From Dendrolimus kikuchii (taxonomy: Eukaryota > Arthropoda > Insecta > Lepidoptera > Lasiocampidae): 64,000 nt of DNA. Below the pieces are notes generated by a model that worked only from the letters and a program-made list of their open reading frames with translations, was not told the DNA's origin and searched no databases. Of the stretch, positions 11,166-21,972 are shown in pieces (the stretch's first letter is position 1; each line of letters starts with the position of its first letter). A program made the position numbers and the translations under genes. The stretch is from contig CM034389.1 in the NCBI GenBank assembly GCA_019925095.2, positions 134,001 through 198,000 on the forward strand, written 5' to 3'.

Positions 11166-11506
11166 TTTCACATGATTATTATTTTACTGTGAATAAAATA
11201 AACCACATTTAAAACAATTTTTTTAATTCTTCGAAACTAAGATTTAAGTCATTAGTAGTTAGTAAACTTATTAATAAGATTCAAACGGAATGTAATGTTT
11301 GTATTTAGACTTAGTCAGTTAGTTGTGTTCAGTTTTCCCGTCAGAAGTTTCACAGTATTAGACATATCGAATAATTAATTTTAGTGTAGTGTAGCCTACC
11401 ATTTGCTTCTGTTCCTTTTTCTAGATTATTAGTATCCAGATTTGGTTTAGATTTATTGTTAGGCCTTAAATTTAGGGTTATACTGTTGGATACTTAAAAA
11501 TATATG
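11166..11506. other. No recognisable feature
   Basis: AT-rich sequence with no supported element. Confidence 0.45.
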
Positions 11507-11631
11507 TAGTGTACATAATAAAACTACGTTTTAACGGTTTTAAGCGCGGTATTTTTTTTTTAAACCGTTAAAACGTAGTTTTATTATGTATATAAGTCGC
11601 GAAAACTTAAGAAAATATTATATGTAGTGTA
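11507..11631. mobile_element. Foldback element, family F, short copy
   Basis: Two inverted arms built on AAACTACGTTTTAACGG and CCGTTAAAACGTAGTTT lie almost back to back, giving a hairpin. A side sequence, AAGTCGCGAAAACTTAAG, follows, as in the longer copy at 15296-15575. Confidence 0.7.
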
Positions 11632-11644
11632 GATAACTTTTTAT

Positions 11645-11806
11645 ACATACATACATAACTTCACGCCAGTTCCCTTGCGGGGTAGGCACGAACAACAGAG
11701 TGCCGTTTAGGCTTATTCTTACACACCTCACTCGCTTCTTTGACATGCATGCTCATCTGTTCTTAAGGATCCTGACATCACCTTCTGCTAGTACACGATA
11801 ATTTTT
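11645..11806 (-). mobile_element. RTE family A, 5'-truncated copy
   Basis: The TACA tail is at left. A 13-bp duplication with one mismatch flanks it (gataactttttat at 11632-11644 and gataattttttat from 11807). An internal deletion removes the codons around ACMTRVMN. Confidence 0.8.
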
Positions 11807-12107
11807 TATCCTATTGATAAAAATTTAAGGAGTAAAATGCTTTCATGTCAATCGATTAAATCATTCGGAATGGTAAATAACTATAAAAAATTACGAAAAA
11901 ACCACGTTACGTCTCATATTGTCAAAAAAAAAAAAATATTTTGGTAAATTTTAGATCAGAAAATAAAAGTTGTTTCATTTTCGACCTTCCGAGGCCACAG
12001 GGGCCACAAACCAAATCAACACTCAATATCAGACGTACCACGTTGAATTAATAAGAAAATGTTATATTTCTGGAGCATCTATATCGCCTTATAACGGCCT
12101 GATCATA

Positions 12108-12825
12108 TCTATACTAATATTATAAAGCTGAAGAGTTTGTTTGTTTGTTTAAACGCGCTAATCTCAGGAACCGCTGGTCCGATTTGAAAAACTCTTTCAG
12201 TGTTGAATAGTACATTTATCGAGGAAGGCTATAGGATATATTATATTTTCATAAAAATTAGGGATCCTTACTAAAAGTCCAATAATGTAACCCAAGGTGT
12301 AAAAAAATGACCCGAAAAAATCCTTACACGGCGTGCGCTGCGAAAACTACTGATTATAGAACAAAACAATGTACTACCACTTTGCAGAACATATAATTGT
12401 CTACCAAAAATATCACGTAACCATATGTCTAACTATTGTAGTTATCTCACAATAAGTGTTTTCTTTTAATTTTGTACCTTGGTATTAATCCTTATCAAAA
12501 TAAATTACTCCATATTCAAGACGAATTCAATACCTTTCTAGAACTTTTTGAATTATTCAATTCGGACGTTTCATTCAAAAGATATCGCGATATTTAAAAT
12601 GTAAGTATTAGTGTTGTAGCCAAATATACGACGCGCTAATCTCAGGAAGTACTGGTCTGATTTGAAAAATTCTTTCAGTGTTGGATAGTGCATTTATCGA
12701 GGAAGGCTATAGGCTATATATCATCACGCTAAGACCAATAGGAGCGGAGCACCAATGAAGAATGTTTCAAAATCGGAGGGTTTTAAAAGCAAATTCCACA
12801 CGGACGACGTCGCGGGCACAGCTAG
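12108..12825 (+). mobile_element. Helitron-like element, family H1, long copy (718 bp)
   Basis: It begins TCTATACTAATATTATAAAG and ends GGGCACAGCTAG, between A and T. The block around AATCTCAGGAACCGCTGGTC occurs near both ends. It has no replication or helicase protein, so it would be non-autonomous. A second long copy is at 47413-48165. Confidence 0.6.
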
Positions 12826-13347
12826 TGTATATATATTTAGAAAACTACAAAAAACACCTAAAGTTTATATTATTCTTTTTCCTTAAGGTTCAAACACATG
12901 TAATCCTAGAGGAACCTAGAGTCGCATGGAAGAATGAATTCAGCTCAACCTCCAAAATTTATTTCAGCACAAGTGAATGTAAGTCTTTCACCTTTTCCAA
13001 TAATAAAGTGATTTGATTGGCAACAAATGTGATGGCGCAGCAGCAACTCACCGAAGCCAAACATGATACGAGGGAGACGCAACAAATGCGAGAGAATACG
13101 TCGCCGGCGCTTTATTAGATGAAAGCCGAACACAAAAAGTGATTTCGCAGTGGAACCGCGCACCACCGGAGCGTACCCACGGTAAGGGCGCGGCCCACTT
13201 GCAGCGGGTTATTGCCGCTTCACTCGGCCATTATATCTACAATTATATGTCTATCTGGAACATGCAAAATATGAAGCTTGATATGATTCAAAATAGGTGT
13301 AAAATCTGGCTGTAATATAAAGAATACGTTCCTTTCGTTTTGACCGA
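12826..13347. other. No recognisable feature
   Basis: AT-rich up to about 13010, then a GC-richer patch (13030-13220) without a recognisable protein. Confidence 0.4.
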
Positions 13348-13359
13348 CATAAAATATTA

Positions 13360-13616
13360 CATACATACATACATAACTTCACACCAGTTCCCTTGCGGGG
13401 TAGGCACGGGCAACAGAGCGCCATTTAGGCTTATTCTTACACACCTCACTTGCTTCATTGACATTCATAACTCTTGTCATGCACGCTTGTCTGTTCTTAA
13501 GGCTCCTGACATCACCTTCGGCTAGTACACGATCAATTTGATCATGGAAGGTGTGTCGTGGCCTTCCACGACTTCGGCATCCATACACTTTTGCATTGTA
13601 TATCTGTTTAGTCAGT
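13360..13616 (-). mobile_element. RTE family A, 5'-truncated copy
   Basis: The TACA tail is at left. A 12-bp duplication (cataaaatatta) lies at 13348-13359 and 13617-13628. Confidence 0.87.
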
Positions 13617-13628
13617 CATAAAATATTA

Positions 13629-14372
13629 ATTGCAACATATTATTGCGAGCTGATACTAATCCTTTGCAGGTGCTTTATTACCCCTTTGAATTTGTGTATT
13701 TTATTTTTCGCGCTAATTTCTTTGTTCACGCCGCTGTAAGACATCATAAAACCTTCTTTCATCTGTTTGTATTTCATGCAAATTCATGAAAGTCATAAAG
13801 CTTATAAATACATAAGTCAAAGAAATGGTGGGCATGTTGCTAGGTCGGTCATTCGGTCAGTCGAAGATGGAGTGAGTAGTCTTTCGACTGAGATCGAAGC
13901 GTTACCTAGTGTACTTTCAGAGCGAATGTCTTATAACGAAGAAATTTGCGCAATTTACGTGGTTACGATTTTCTGTTTTAAGCTTTGGTTTTCTTGTATT
14001 CGGTTATACTTGTAAGAATTACGCGTACGTTACACTTCTAATAAAATTGTGATAATTCCAACAACATTTTCGAATTTACATCCTAAAAAATCCTAACAAT
14101 ATGTTTGACTTGTGTTCGTATACCGTTCTTATGTTAAAATACACGACGGAATTCTATTCAGCAAACTACACGCATTTTAATTTTTGAAAACTTGTCACAT
14201 ACTGAACTAAACCTCCGCACCTCGCATGATATTAGTAAAATTAATGTATTTTTTTTATATCCATTAGCAAAACATATTATTTGGGAGTGATGCACGGTTT
14301 CCGATCCAATACATGATTTATTATATTCTGCAGTCAATGCCTGTTACATTTTAACAAGATAAGGAAGAATAA
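13629..14372. other. No recognisable feature
   Basis: AT-rich sequence with no supported gene or repeat. Confidence 0.45.
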
Positions 14373-14669
14373 TTTTTTTTTATTGCAGGAGTTCAGCAGA
14401 CAGGCAGACGGCCCACTGGATGGAAAGCGGTTACCATCGCCTATGGACATTTGCAACACCAAAGGTACTACAAATGCGCTGCTGCTCTCTTAAGTGAGTC
14501 TGAAACCTGGTCTCAACTCAAAGTTGTTATGGCAGCATACTCTGGACCAGGAGTGGTAGCCATCCTGTCGGGCAAATGCTCTACCACCTGGCTGTGGGTT
14601 GTTTAGTCGCCTCTTACGACAGGCCGCCCCAACGCAGGAAATTGTATTCTTTCTTCGTTCCTGCACGGA
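14373..14669 (-). mobile_element. Family S short retroposon
   Basis: Reverse copy from the T-run to CTGCACGG. A short internal deletion lies after GAACCTGGTC. Confidence 0.85.
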
Positions 14670-14896
14670 AACATGTAATAAGTTAAATTTTTATAACAGA
14701 TGAGCGTGAATTTACGAAAGCTGTTTTCGGATCAAACACCGAGTGTTTTCAAATAATCGGCTCGGATATCTTTACAAGAAAATCTAAGGAACTGGATTAA
14801 AATATGGGTTATAGTCTTAAGAAATTTAAATGGCCGTTTGATCATAATAGTTATATGAAACGAAATAGTGTATTTAAGAAATCGCTGTGACAGGGC

Positions 14897-14911
14897 CGCG
14901 CCCTCTGGTGG
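14897..14911 (-). promoter_or_regulatory. Possible CTCF-type insulator site
   Basis: The minus strand reads CCACCAGAGGGCGCG, which fits the well-known CTCF core (CCAC-AG-GGGCGC). It lies in a GC-rich patch (14890-15055) about 2.3 kb downstream of the last Dscam-like exon in the window. This is a motif match only. Confidence 0.3.
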
Positions 14912-15295
14912 TCGCGGCATTGCCGTTGGGGTTGGGCGCAATCAATCTCGATGTAGTGTCGCCGGAGTCGGAATCAATCGGCGATCTCCATTGTGTGCAG
15001 GGAGGGGCGCATGGGGGAGGCGCCGCTACCCGCCACCACTGTGCCCACCTCAAAGTCTAATTGATTTTGATATTTCTCCAGCCAGAATTTCAGTAGCCAG
15101 TCTCATTTTAAGCAGTCGTAAGGGCTAAGTATATTAAAAAAAATATATTGATATTATTATTTTAAACTCGTTTAATTATTCCAATTTTAACCGATACGGT
15201 ATTTATATTTTGTATTTAACTGATAAATAAACGGCTTCGAAGCGCCCCGTGCTAACCGAGGATAATTACAAAACACACGCACGTATAAGTAGGTA

Positions 15296-15575
15296 TAATA
15301 AAACTGCGTTTTAACGGTTTTTAGCGCGGTAATTTTATTTGATTTTGGTTTCTCCGACGTTTCGGCCACTTTTCAGTGTAGTGTAGTTGGCGGTAGGCTA
15401 AATAAAACTTTAACAATACTCGTTGACACTTGACATCTTTGTCTTCCGTGATCACGGCCACTGAAAAGTGGCCGAAACGTCGGAAAAACCAAAATCAAAT
15501 ATAATTACCGCGCTTAAAACCGTTAAAACGTAGTTTTATTATGTATACAAGTCGCGAAAACTTAAGAAAATGTTA
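15296..15575. mobile_element. Foldback element, family F, complete copy
   Basis: Long inverted arms carry GTTTTAACGGTTTTTAGCGC and CCGACGTTTCGGCCACTTTT on the left and their complements on the right. A 12-bp duplication (tataagtaggta) lies at 15284-15295 and 15576-15587. There is no protein. Penelope-like inverted terminal repeats are one possible source, unproven here. Confidence 0.7.
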
Positions 15576-15796
15576 TATAAGTAGGTACTTCATTCCTGTA
15601 AATGGTCTATTTTTACAACAGCCTGATGAACAGTGTTTGCCTGCGATACCACCTTATGTAGTATGTTAAGTATGCTTATTTTATCATATACTACACTAAA
15701 TATGGTTAATATTGGATACCGTTGCATGCGGCGGACGGGCGACATCCGACATCACCGTCGTCAGAGCCCTCCGTGGATTAGTATTATATATATATC

Positions 15797-16190
15797 CCTA
15801 TTAATATTATAAATGCGAAAGTAACTCTGTCTGTCTGTCTGTTCCGTTTTCACGTAAAAACTGCTGGACCGATTTGGCTGAAACTCAGTATATATATATT
15901 TTCGATGCCGAGAATGAACATAGGATACTTTTTATCCCGGAAAATGTGATAGTTTCCGGGATAAAAGTATATTTGTATCTCTGTTTGTTATCCTTTTATG
16001 GAAAGACTATTGGATCGATTTGGCTGATACTCGGTACATATGTAATTTGAATACCGAGGGTGGTCAAGGGATACTTTTCATCCCGGATACTGGGATAGAT
16101 TTATGTAAAGTTTATCCCGGAAACTAGGATAGGTTTTTTATTTGTGGTTTGCCATTTTCGTCATTTTGTTTATATTGGTCAATTGGGTCG
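15797..16190 (+). mobile_element. Helitron-like repeat, family H3
   Basis: It starts near TAATATTATAAATGCGAAAG and repeats a block about GGACCGATTTGGCTGAAACT and GTTATCC twice. It is the uninterrupted counterpart of 5553-6030. Confidence 0.5.
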
Positions 16191-17000
16191 TTTAGGTAGT
16201 TTTGGTAGTTTTGGTAGTTGTGATAGTTTTGCTATTTTCGGTAGTTTATGCTGGTAGTTTTGGTAGTTTCGGTTGTTTTGGTAATTGTGGTAGTTTTGGT
16301 AGTTGTGGTAGTTTTGTTTTGTAGATTTGGTAGTTTCGGTAGATTTGGTAGTTGTGGTAGTATTGGTAGTTGTGGTAGTTTTGGTTTATAGATTTGGTAG
16401 TTATGGTAGTTTTGGTTGGTAGATTCGGTTATTTTGGCAGTTGTGTTAGTTTTGATAGTTGTGGTAGTTTTGGTAGTTGTGGTAGTTTTGGTAGTTGTGG
16501 TAGTTTTGGTAGTTGTGGCAGTTTTGTTAGTTGTGGCAGTTTTGTTAGTTGTGGTGGTTTTGGTAGATGTGGTAGTTTTGGTAGTTGTGGTAGTTTTGGT
16601 AGTTGTGGTAGTTTTGGTAGTTGTGGTAGTTTTGGTAGTTGTGGTAGTTTTGATAGTTGTGGTGGTTTTGGTAGATGTGGTAGGTTTGATCGGTAGATTT
16701 GGTAATTGTGGTAGTTTAGGTAGTTGTGGTAGTTTTGGTTGGTCGATTTGGTATATTCGGTTGATTTGGTAGTTGCGGTAGTTTTGATAGTTGTGGTAGT
16801 TTTGGTAGTTGTGGTAGTTTTGGAAGTTGTGGTAGTTTTGGTAGTTGTGGTAGTTTTGTTAGTTGTGGTGGTTTTGGTAGATGCGGTAGGTTTGATCGGT
16901 AGATTCGGTAATTGTGGTAGTTTAGGTAGTTGTGGTAGTTTTGGTTGGTGGATTTGGTTGGTAGTATCGGCAGTTTAGTACGTTTGGTAGTTTTGGTCGT
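16191..17000 (+). repeat. Minisatellite, 18-bp unit
   Basis: About 800 bases consist of variants of GGTAGTTTTGGTAGTTGT. Because 18 is a multiple of three, two frames stay open and would read as Ser-Phe-Gly-Ser-Cys-Gly or Val/Leu repeats, but nothing suggests a gene. It starts at the right end of the H3 element and ends about 200 bases from the Ig4 exon. Confidence 0.9.
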
Positions 17001-17197
17001 TTGTGTAGTTTACACAATATTTAGTTATATAAATAAAACTAGAACGGGATCTTATGGTTTGTGCTTGTGTTATATCATTCATAATTTTATAGAGAAATAT
17101 ATTTATTGTTTATGGGCCCTTCATATTCTCGCGAGAATGGCACAATGGTTGCGAACCTGAATAGATGGTGTGACATATAGGCGGTGCTGGCACTAAC

Positions 17198-17411
17198 CTC
17201 CGAGCCTGAGTTCGGCGGCGGCTTGCGCCGAGTCGTGCGGCCGCCGCGCGAAGCACTGGTAGACGCCGCGGTGGTGGCGCGCCACGCCGCGGATCAGCAG
17301 CTCCCCGCCGGCGCCGGAGGCCGCCGCCGCGCCGTCGTGCAACCACGACAGCCGCGCCGCGGGGTCCGACGCCGTGCAGTTGAACCGCACCGTGCTGCCA
17401 GTGTCCGCCAC
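17198..17411 (-). CDS. Dscam-like: Dscam-like exon: Ig domain 4, main part
   Basis: This 214-nt exon runs from phase 0 to phase 1 and covers residues 343-413. It encodes STVRFNCTASDPAARLSWLH, which holds the first cysteine and the tryptophan, and ends with a G-x-Y-x-C core and AAELRLG. The acceptor is GAGATTAG|GT and the donor GGAG|GTTAGT, so the transcript continues to the left. I looked for Ig5 on the minus strand between 1 and 17197 and saw nothing convincing. The next exon is probably beyond the window edge. Confidence 0.87.
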
Positions 17412-17701
17412 CTAATCTCGGACGTACACGAGCGTCTTAGCAACTGATACGTACTTCCGTATGCATAGAAGTCGCGACCAAAGTTACAAGAATTACATAT
17501 ATACAAGATATTTAAAATTTTCTTAGTTTCACTGAGGAACAAAATACATTTTGTCTTAAAATTGAATTAAATAATTTCTACTTTATTATTCTCATGGAAA
17601 GTTGAAGTAGTTTACATCGTAACATGAGCAGGCCTATAAAACAACTAAGCCTACTTCTAGCTTCAAGAACATTTTAGAAAGCATTTCGGTTTAGCCGTTA
17701 C

Positions 17702-17930
17702 CAGGACAGCGGGTGCGACTGCGACGGTGAGTGCGTCGTCGACTCGTAGGCGTGCCTGCGCGGTGGCGTCACCGTACGCGTTATAAGCCTTGCAGAGCCA
17801 CGCGCCGGCGTGGGCGCGGGTGGCGCGCGACACGCACAGGGCCACGCCACCGCCCCACCGCCACACCGACCCGGACGCCGCAGGCGACGGCTCCACGGGC
17901 TGCAGCCGACCGTCGCTCTCGCGGTACCAC
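17702..17930 (-). CDS. Dscam-like: Dscam-like exon: end of Ig domain 3 and start of Ig domain 4
   Basis: This 229-nt exon runs from phase 2 to phase 0 and covers about residues 266-342. It begins SWYRESDGR, giving the Ig3 tryptophan, and has the second Ig3 cysteine in GAWLCKAYNAYGDATAQARL. It then passes into the Ig4 A-strand with DDALTVAVAPAVL. The acceptor is GTCAGCAG|G and the donor CTG|GTAACG. The position of the linker before Ig4 matches Dscam proteins, where a similar proline-containing strand precedes the Ig4 core. Confidence 0.87.
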
Positions 17931-18236
17931 CTGCTGACACTCTGTCTAGCTTACAATACGCTTATACAAATACAACTTCAAACCATTGGCAATAAAATTA
18001 GCCTGCAGATCGCCCACGATATTAAGTTGTAGATAATGTTCTCACAAGAATGTGGAGTGTCTATTAAGTTTAGATATTTTCATTTTCACTGAAAAAGTCC
18101 CAGTTACATACATCAGATCCCGAACCAGACACCTTCACGACATGAACTCCTATTATTATGTTATCGAAATAAGAAAAGAGAAGGCGAGGTATGAAAAAAG
18201 ATTAAAGAATTGAATATAATGAAGAGATACACTTAC

Positions 18237-18354
18237 GAGTAGTGTGGCGCGGGGTGGTCGGACACGACGCACGGCAGGCAGACGTCGCCGCCGGCGGGCA
18301 CGGCCGCCTCGCCGCCCGCCGCCACCAGCCGCGGCGCCGAGCTCGGCGAGCCGG
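18237..18354 (-). CDS. Dscam-like: Dscam-like exon: Ig domain 3, first half
   Basis: This 118-nt exon runs from phase 1 to phase 2 and covers about residues 227-265. It encodes SPSSAPRLVAAGGEAAVPAG and DVCLPCVVSDHPAPHYS, holding the first Ig3 cysteine. The acceptor is TCCGTGCAG|CC and the donor CTC|GTAAGT. Its size and place match the Dscam1 exon 6 array, which encodes the N-terminal half of Ig3, but only one copy is present. It is 74 bases from the preceding exon. Confidence 0.87.
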
Positions 18355-18428
18355 CTGCACGGACAACCGTCGTTATCACTTGCTCATACACATGAGTAAA
18401 TGTAGTAATGTAGGGGTGTTGGACCCAC

Positions 18429-18575
18429 CGGTGACGCTGAGGTGCGTGGGGCGGGCGCGCCTGGTGCTGGCGGTGACGGTGTGCCGCGCGAGGCAGCTGT
18501 ACGCGCCCGCGTCGGCCGCGGACACCGCGCGGATCAGCAGCGAGTCGCCCGCCACGATGTAGCGCCCCTCGGAGC
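18429..18575 (-). CDS. Dscam-like: Dscam-like exon: Ig domain 2, second half
   Basis: This 147-nt exon runs from phase 1 to phase 1 and covers about residues 178-226. It encodes GSEGRYIVAGDSLLIRAV, then SAADAGAYSCLARHTV with the D-x-G-x-Y-x-C core of Ig2, and the linker RPTHLSVT. The acceptor is ATGCCGTAG|GC and the donor ACCG|GTGGGT. The 9.2-kb intron upstream is full of repeats, and an RTE insertion ends about 60 bases from this acceptor. The reading frame stays open across the acceptor into that antisense RTE sequence. Confidence 0.88.
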
Positions 18576-18636
18576 CTACGGCATCCCGATACAAGACCAC
18601 ATATGCAAATCGTAGAATTAAATATACGACAGTTAA

Positions 18637-18895
18637 GAAAGAATGACTAAACAGATATATAATGCAAACGTGGATGGATGCAGAAGTTGTGGAAGGCCAC
18701 GACACACCTTCCATGATCAAATTGATCGTGTACTAGCAGAAGGTGATGTCAGGAGCCTTAAGAACAGACGAGCGTGCATGACGAGAGCTATGAATGTCAA
18801 AGAAGCAAGTGAGGTGTGTAAGAATAAGCCTGAATGGCGCTCTGTTGCTCGTGCCTACCCCGCAAGGGAACTGGCGTGAAGTTATGTATGTATGT
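18637..18895 (+). mobile_element. RTE family A, 5'-truncated copy close to a Dscam-like exon
   Basis: It encodes MTKQIYNANVDGCRSCGRPR to ARELA. An 8-bp duplication (acagttaa) lies at 18629-18636 and 18896-18903. The duplication edge is about 53 bases from the acceptor of the Ig2 second-half exon. Confidence 0.87.
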
Positions 18896-19044
18896 ACAGT
18901 TAAATCCACTGAATCACTTTTTATCATCTTACAAAACGTCGGCTCAAACTTTTGTACAAATATAAAGCGTCATATAACACAATAATTATTGTTTAAACGG
19001 TACTTAATTAAAACATTTCTATGATAGTATGTTAGAAGTAATAA

Positions 19045-19484
19045 TAGGTTGGGGAAAAAGTCTTTTCGCATATAGTATGTATGAACTTGTAATAAGATCT
19101 CTTTGGCTATACCATTTGTATCTCGCTGGTTTTGGTATCATTGAAAGGCTTTAATTTTAACGAAGACTTCCAAATTAGGAAAATGTGTGACTTTCATTTG
19201 TTTTTCTTATTGTTAAAATGAGTGAATCTAACGGAGAAATTCGATACATTTTGAAATTTTACTAGAAAAAAGGTAAAAATGCAACACAAGCCGCGAAAAA
19301 AATGTGTGATGTTTATGGACCTAATGCAGTATCTGTGAGAGTAGCGCAAATTTGGTTTAAGCGTTTTCAATCCGGAAATTTTGATATCAAAGATGCACGT
19401 CGCTATGGTCGCCCTGTTACGGACAAGATTGATGCCATTTTTGAAAAAGTGGAGCAAGATCGGCATATTAGTAGTTACGGTTAA
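19045..19484 (+). pseudogene. mariner-type transposase, N-terminal relic with left inverted repeat
   Basis: A TA is followed by GGTTGGGGAAAAAGTCTTTT, which resembles a mariner inverted terminal repeat. From ATG 19218 the frame reads to a TAA ending 19484 and is interrupted by one TAG at 19263-19265. It shows the DNA-binding helix-turn-helix region (KNATQAAKKMCDVYGPNAVS, then WFKRFQSGNFDIKDARRYGR). The catalytic D,D,D triad and the right terminal repeat are missing. A short A-run follows the break. Confidence 0.8.
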
Positions 19485-20340
19485 ACGAAAAAAAAAAAAA
19501 ATTTGCTTCACTAGCAAGGCGACATTAATTTTCTATGCCCGAAGCGACGTAGTGCCAAATACCGGAGCTTAATAATTCCCAGATAAGATTCGTGAGTGGC
19601 AGGCTGTAAACAACTCGCCCGGTATATCTTTGTACTGAATCCATATCGAGGGGTCCAAGGTTATTTGTTTTAAGCGACATTTGCGAAATTGTGTCGATAG
19701 AGGAGTTTGAAGTTTCAATGACCCACAAGAAGACTTCATTAGTAAACTACATACTATATTTAAAAAAGAAAAAACCTGTAGTTTTTAGTTGGAAACCAGT
19801 TTCATTATAAAGAAAGAAAGAAAGAAAGAAAAATATTTATTATCGCGAATGAATGCACATAAAACTAAAAAATAAACTAAATTAACAGAATATCACTCGT
19901 AAAACATAAAGCCATTAGAATTTTATAAAATATACAGCTTTAAAATATCAATATACATAACACTCACGGCAATAAGGCTGGTAACTCAGCATTATGCTGT
20001 GTCAAGAGCTGACACAGCGCTGATTTTCAGTACCAGCCTCCATCAAGTCACAAGTGACCCAAACAAATTCCTTAAGTTTGAGACATTAGGATGCAAGAAA
20101 ATCATCAAGTCAATTCTGTCACAAAATGTCGCTTAAAACAAATAGCCTTTCACCCCTCGATATAAACTTCCCAAGTATAAGAATATTCCTCCTCGTTCTC
20201 TACTTTTACGGCATGAAATATTTCCAAGAGAAGCCAGTATTAATTAAGAACGAGATGTCAGCACATAAAATATTGGGCGGAGGGTGGGGCGCCACTACTG
20301 GCCGCGGTGTGGCTCCACTCGCAGCGGTTAAGTGATCGGA
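19485..20340. repeat. Repeat debris with an (AAAG)n tract and an inverted repeat
   Basis: An AAAG tract at about 19811-19832 is followed by a block containing ATGCTGTGTCAAGAGCTGAC and CTGATTTTCAGTACCAGCC, related to 38585-38790. Positions 19638-19690 and 20115-20168 form imperfect inverted copies around ATTTGTTTTAAGCGACATTT. Confidence 0.5.
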
Positions 20341-21120
20341 CGTCGACTGCTGAGTGTTCGCGAGGGGTGCAAATAGGCTGGTTCGGAAGCGATAAAATGA
20401 ATAATATACTAAATTAGACTACGTTGTTATGAATCAGATAATGGTCCTGTGGGGCTGTTAATATGGTTCGATTTAAATGGACTGTATGAGAAAGATATGA
20501 CCTAGAACCCTTGCACCCTTGCACTAGTAAAGTAGAAGCTCCACCAACCCTGAGATCCGCCCTCTCCTGGCTCGGTTCAGGTTACACACAGGAACAGCAC
20601 ACGGCACTAGATTCCACCTTAGAGCTAACACTTTTAACAAAGTCTAGGTATCGTAAAAGTTTTTGCCAGTAATCACAATTAGCTGAAGTTCAGAATGGTT
20701 GATAGTTAAAGATGAGCGCACGGCGCAGTGTGTTCTTTATCAAACGTTGACTCCGAATGATCAAAATGGCTGCCTATACCCTGCTGCGTTAGTCGTCGCC
20801 TCACACAGAAAAGAGGGTAGACAGCAAAATTGATGGAGCGATGTTTTACCTACTTTATACTAGGCAAGGACGGAACAGGTCCGTTACATAAATGAGATAG
20901 GTTATTAGTTATCTGTTGTGGCCTACATTGCTGACATAAGTGACGGATATGTTTTAAATCTTATTAACGTTACAATCTCTGAAACCTGCTTCTGATACCT
21001 AATATTTTTTATGTTACGATTTGGACGTTCTCTACGCACACTTGGTAAACGACTTAGGAGAAGAATTTACTTCTGACACTCCCTAAAACCACACCCGTTT
21101 TTCTACAGTCATCTCAAGTT
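20341..21120. other. No recognisable feature
   Basis: Mixed composition. No protein, RNA or repeat family was recognised. Confidence 0.4.
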
Positions 21121-21297
21121 CGCCATAACAACCTTGAGTTGTATTCCGGCATTAGTGATCAGGTTCTAGTCTCCCTTAAGAGAGCAGCAGCGCATTTGTA
21201 GCACCTTTGGTGTTGCAAATGTACATAGGCGATGGTAACCGCTATCCATCAAGTGGGCCATCTGCCTGTCTGCTGAACTCCAGCAATAAAAAAAAAG
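21121..21297 (+). mobile_element. Family S short retroposon, 5'-truncated
   Basis: It runs from CGCCATAACAACCTTGAG to CAGCAATAAAAAAAA. Confidence 0.8.
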
Positions 21298-21972
21298 TTT
21301 AGTCAACATCATGATCTTAGCAGTCGTGGGTCTGCCCAATCGCACCAGAATAGGCAGGCCCCTTCCAAACAGACATCTATATAATTAATAAATAAAGGTA
21401 ATAAATATTATCCAAGTTACATAAAAGGTACTTAATGAAATAAATAGGAACTAACTATTTAAAGAATGACGATTAAGATCTTGCTTACTTGCACACCAGT
21501 GGAACTGGCAAAATGTACTGAACCATGTATTTCTAAGAATAACACCTCTATACAACTACATTTATGCAAGAATAAAATTAAATATTTCATTTTATTTCAT
21601 TCTATATTACTGTGGGAATTGCTACCCTGAATGTCTTCTCATTTATAACGTGAAAGATGCGTGTGATAGCTTACACTATAGCAGCACTGTTTAGTGTCGT
21701 AGACACGACGGCATTCCATCGAGTTTGGCTTCTGATAATGGTTTAGATCACAACCGGGAGCATCTTCAAATAAATAGATCTTGTGTCCTGTACTCAGCTA
21801 ACTTCCTAGTCTCCGATTATACAATGAGATCCACGGTTTGACTTCGAACGTAAATGGGCTCATTCCAACTGGAACCTTCTTAAGAATATTGTAAAAGAAC
21901 TCAGCGATATATTCGCCTTCGGATGCAATAAATGTGAGTTTTAGAATCGATATATAGAAAATAATTTCAAGC
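21298..21972. other. No recognisable feature
   Basis: AT-rich intron-type sequence with no supported element. Confidence 0.4.

Noticed and set aside
13020..13220. GC-rich patch as a coding exon
   Set aside because: The frames lack recognisable domains and good splice borders.
15440..15490. Hammerhead-ribozyme-like core (CTGA...GAAAC) in the foldback element arms
   Set aside because: The CTGANGA box reads CTGAAAA and the segment before GAAAC cannot form a proper stem II, so an active hammerhead is not supported here.
16394..16978. Open frames reading as Ser-Phe-Gly-Ser-Cys-Gly or poly-Val/Leu proteins
   Set aside because: They follow from the 18-bp minisatellite. There is no signal peptide, no splice support and no non-repeat coding part, so a silk-like or membrane protein is not supported.
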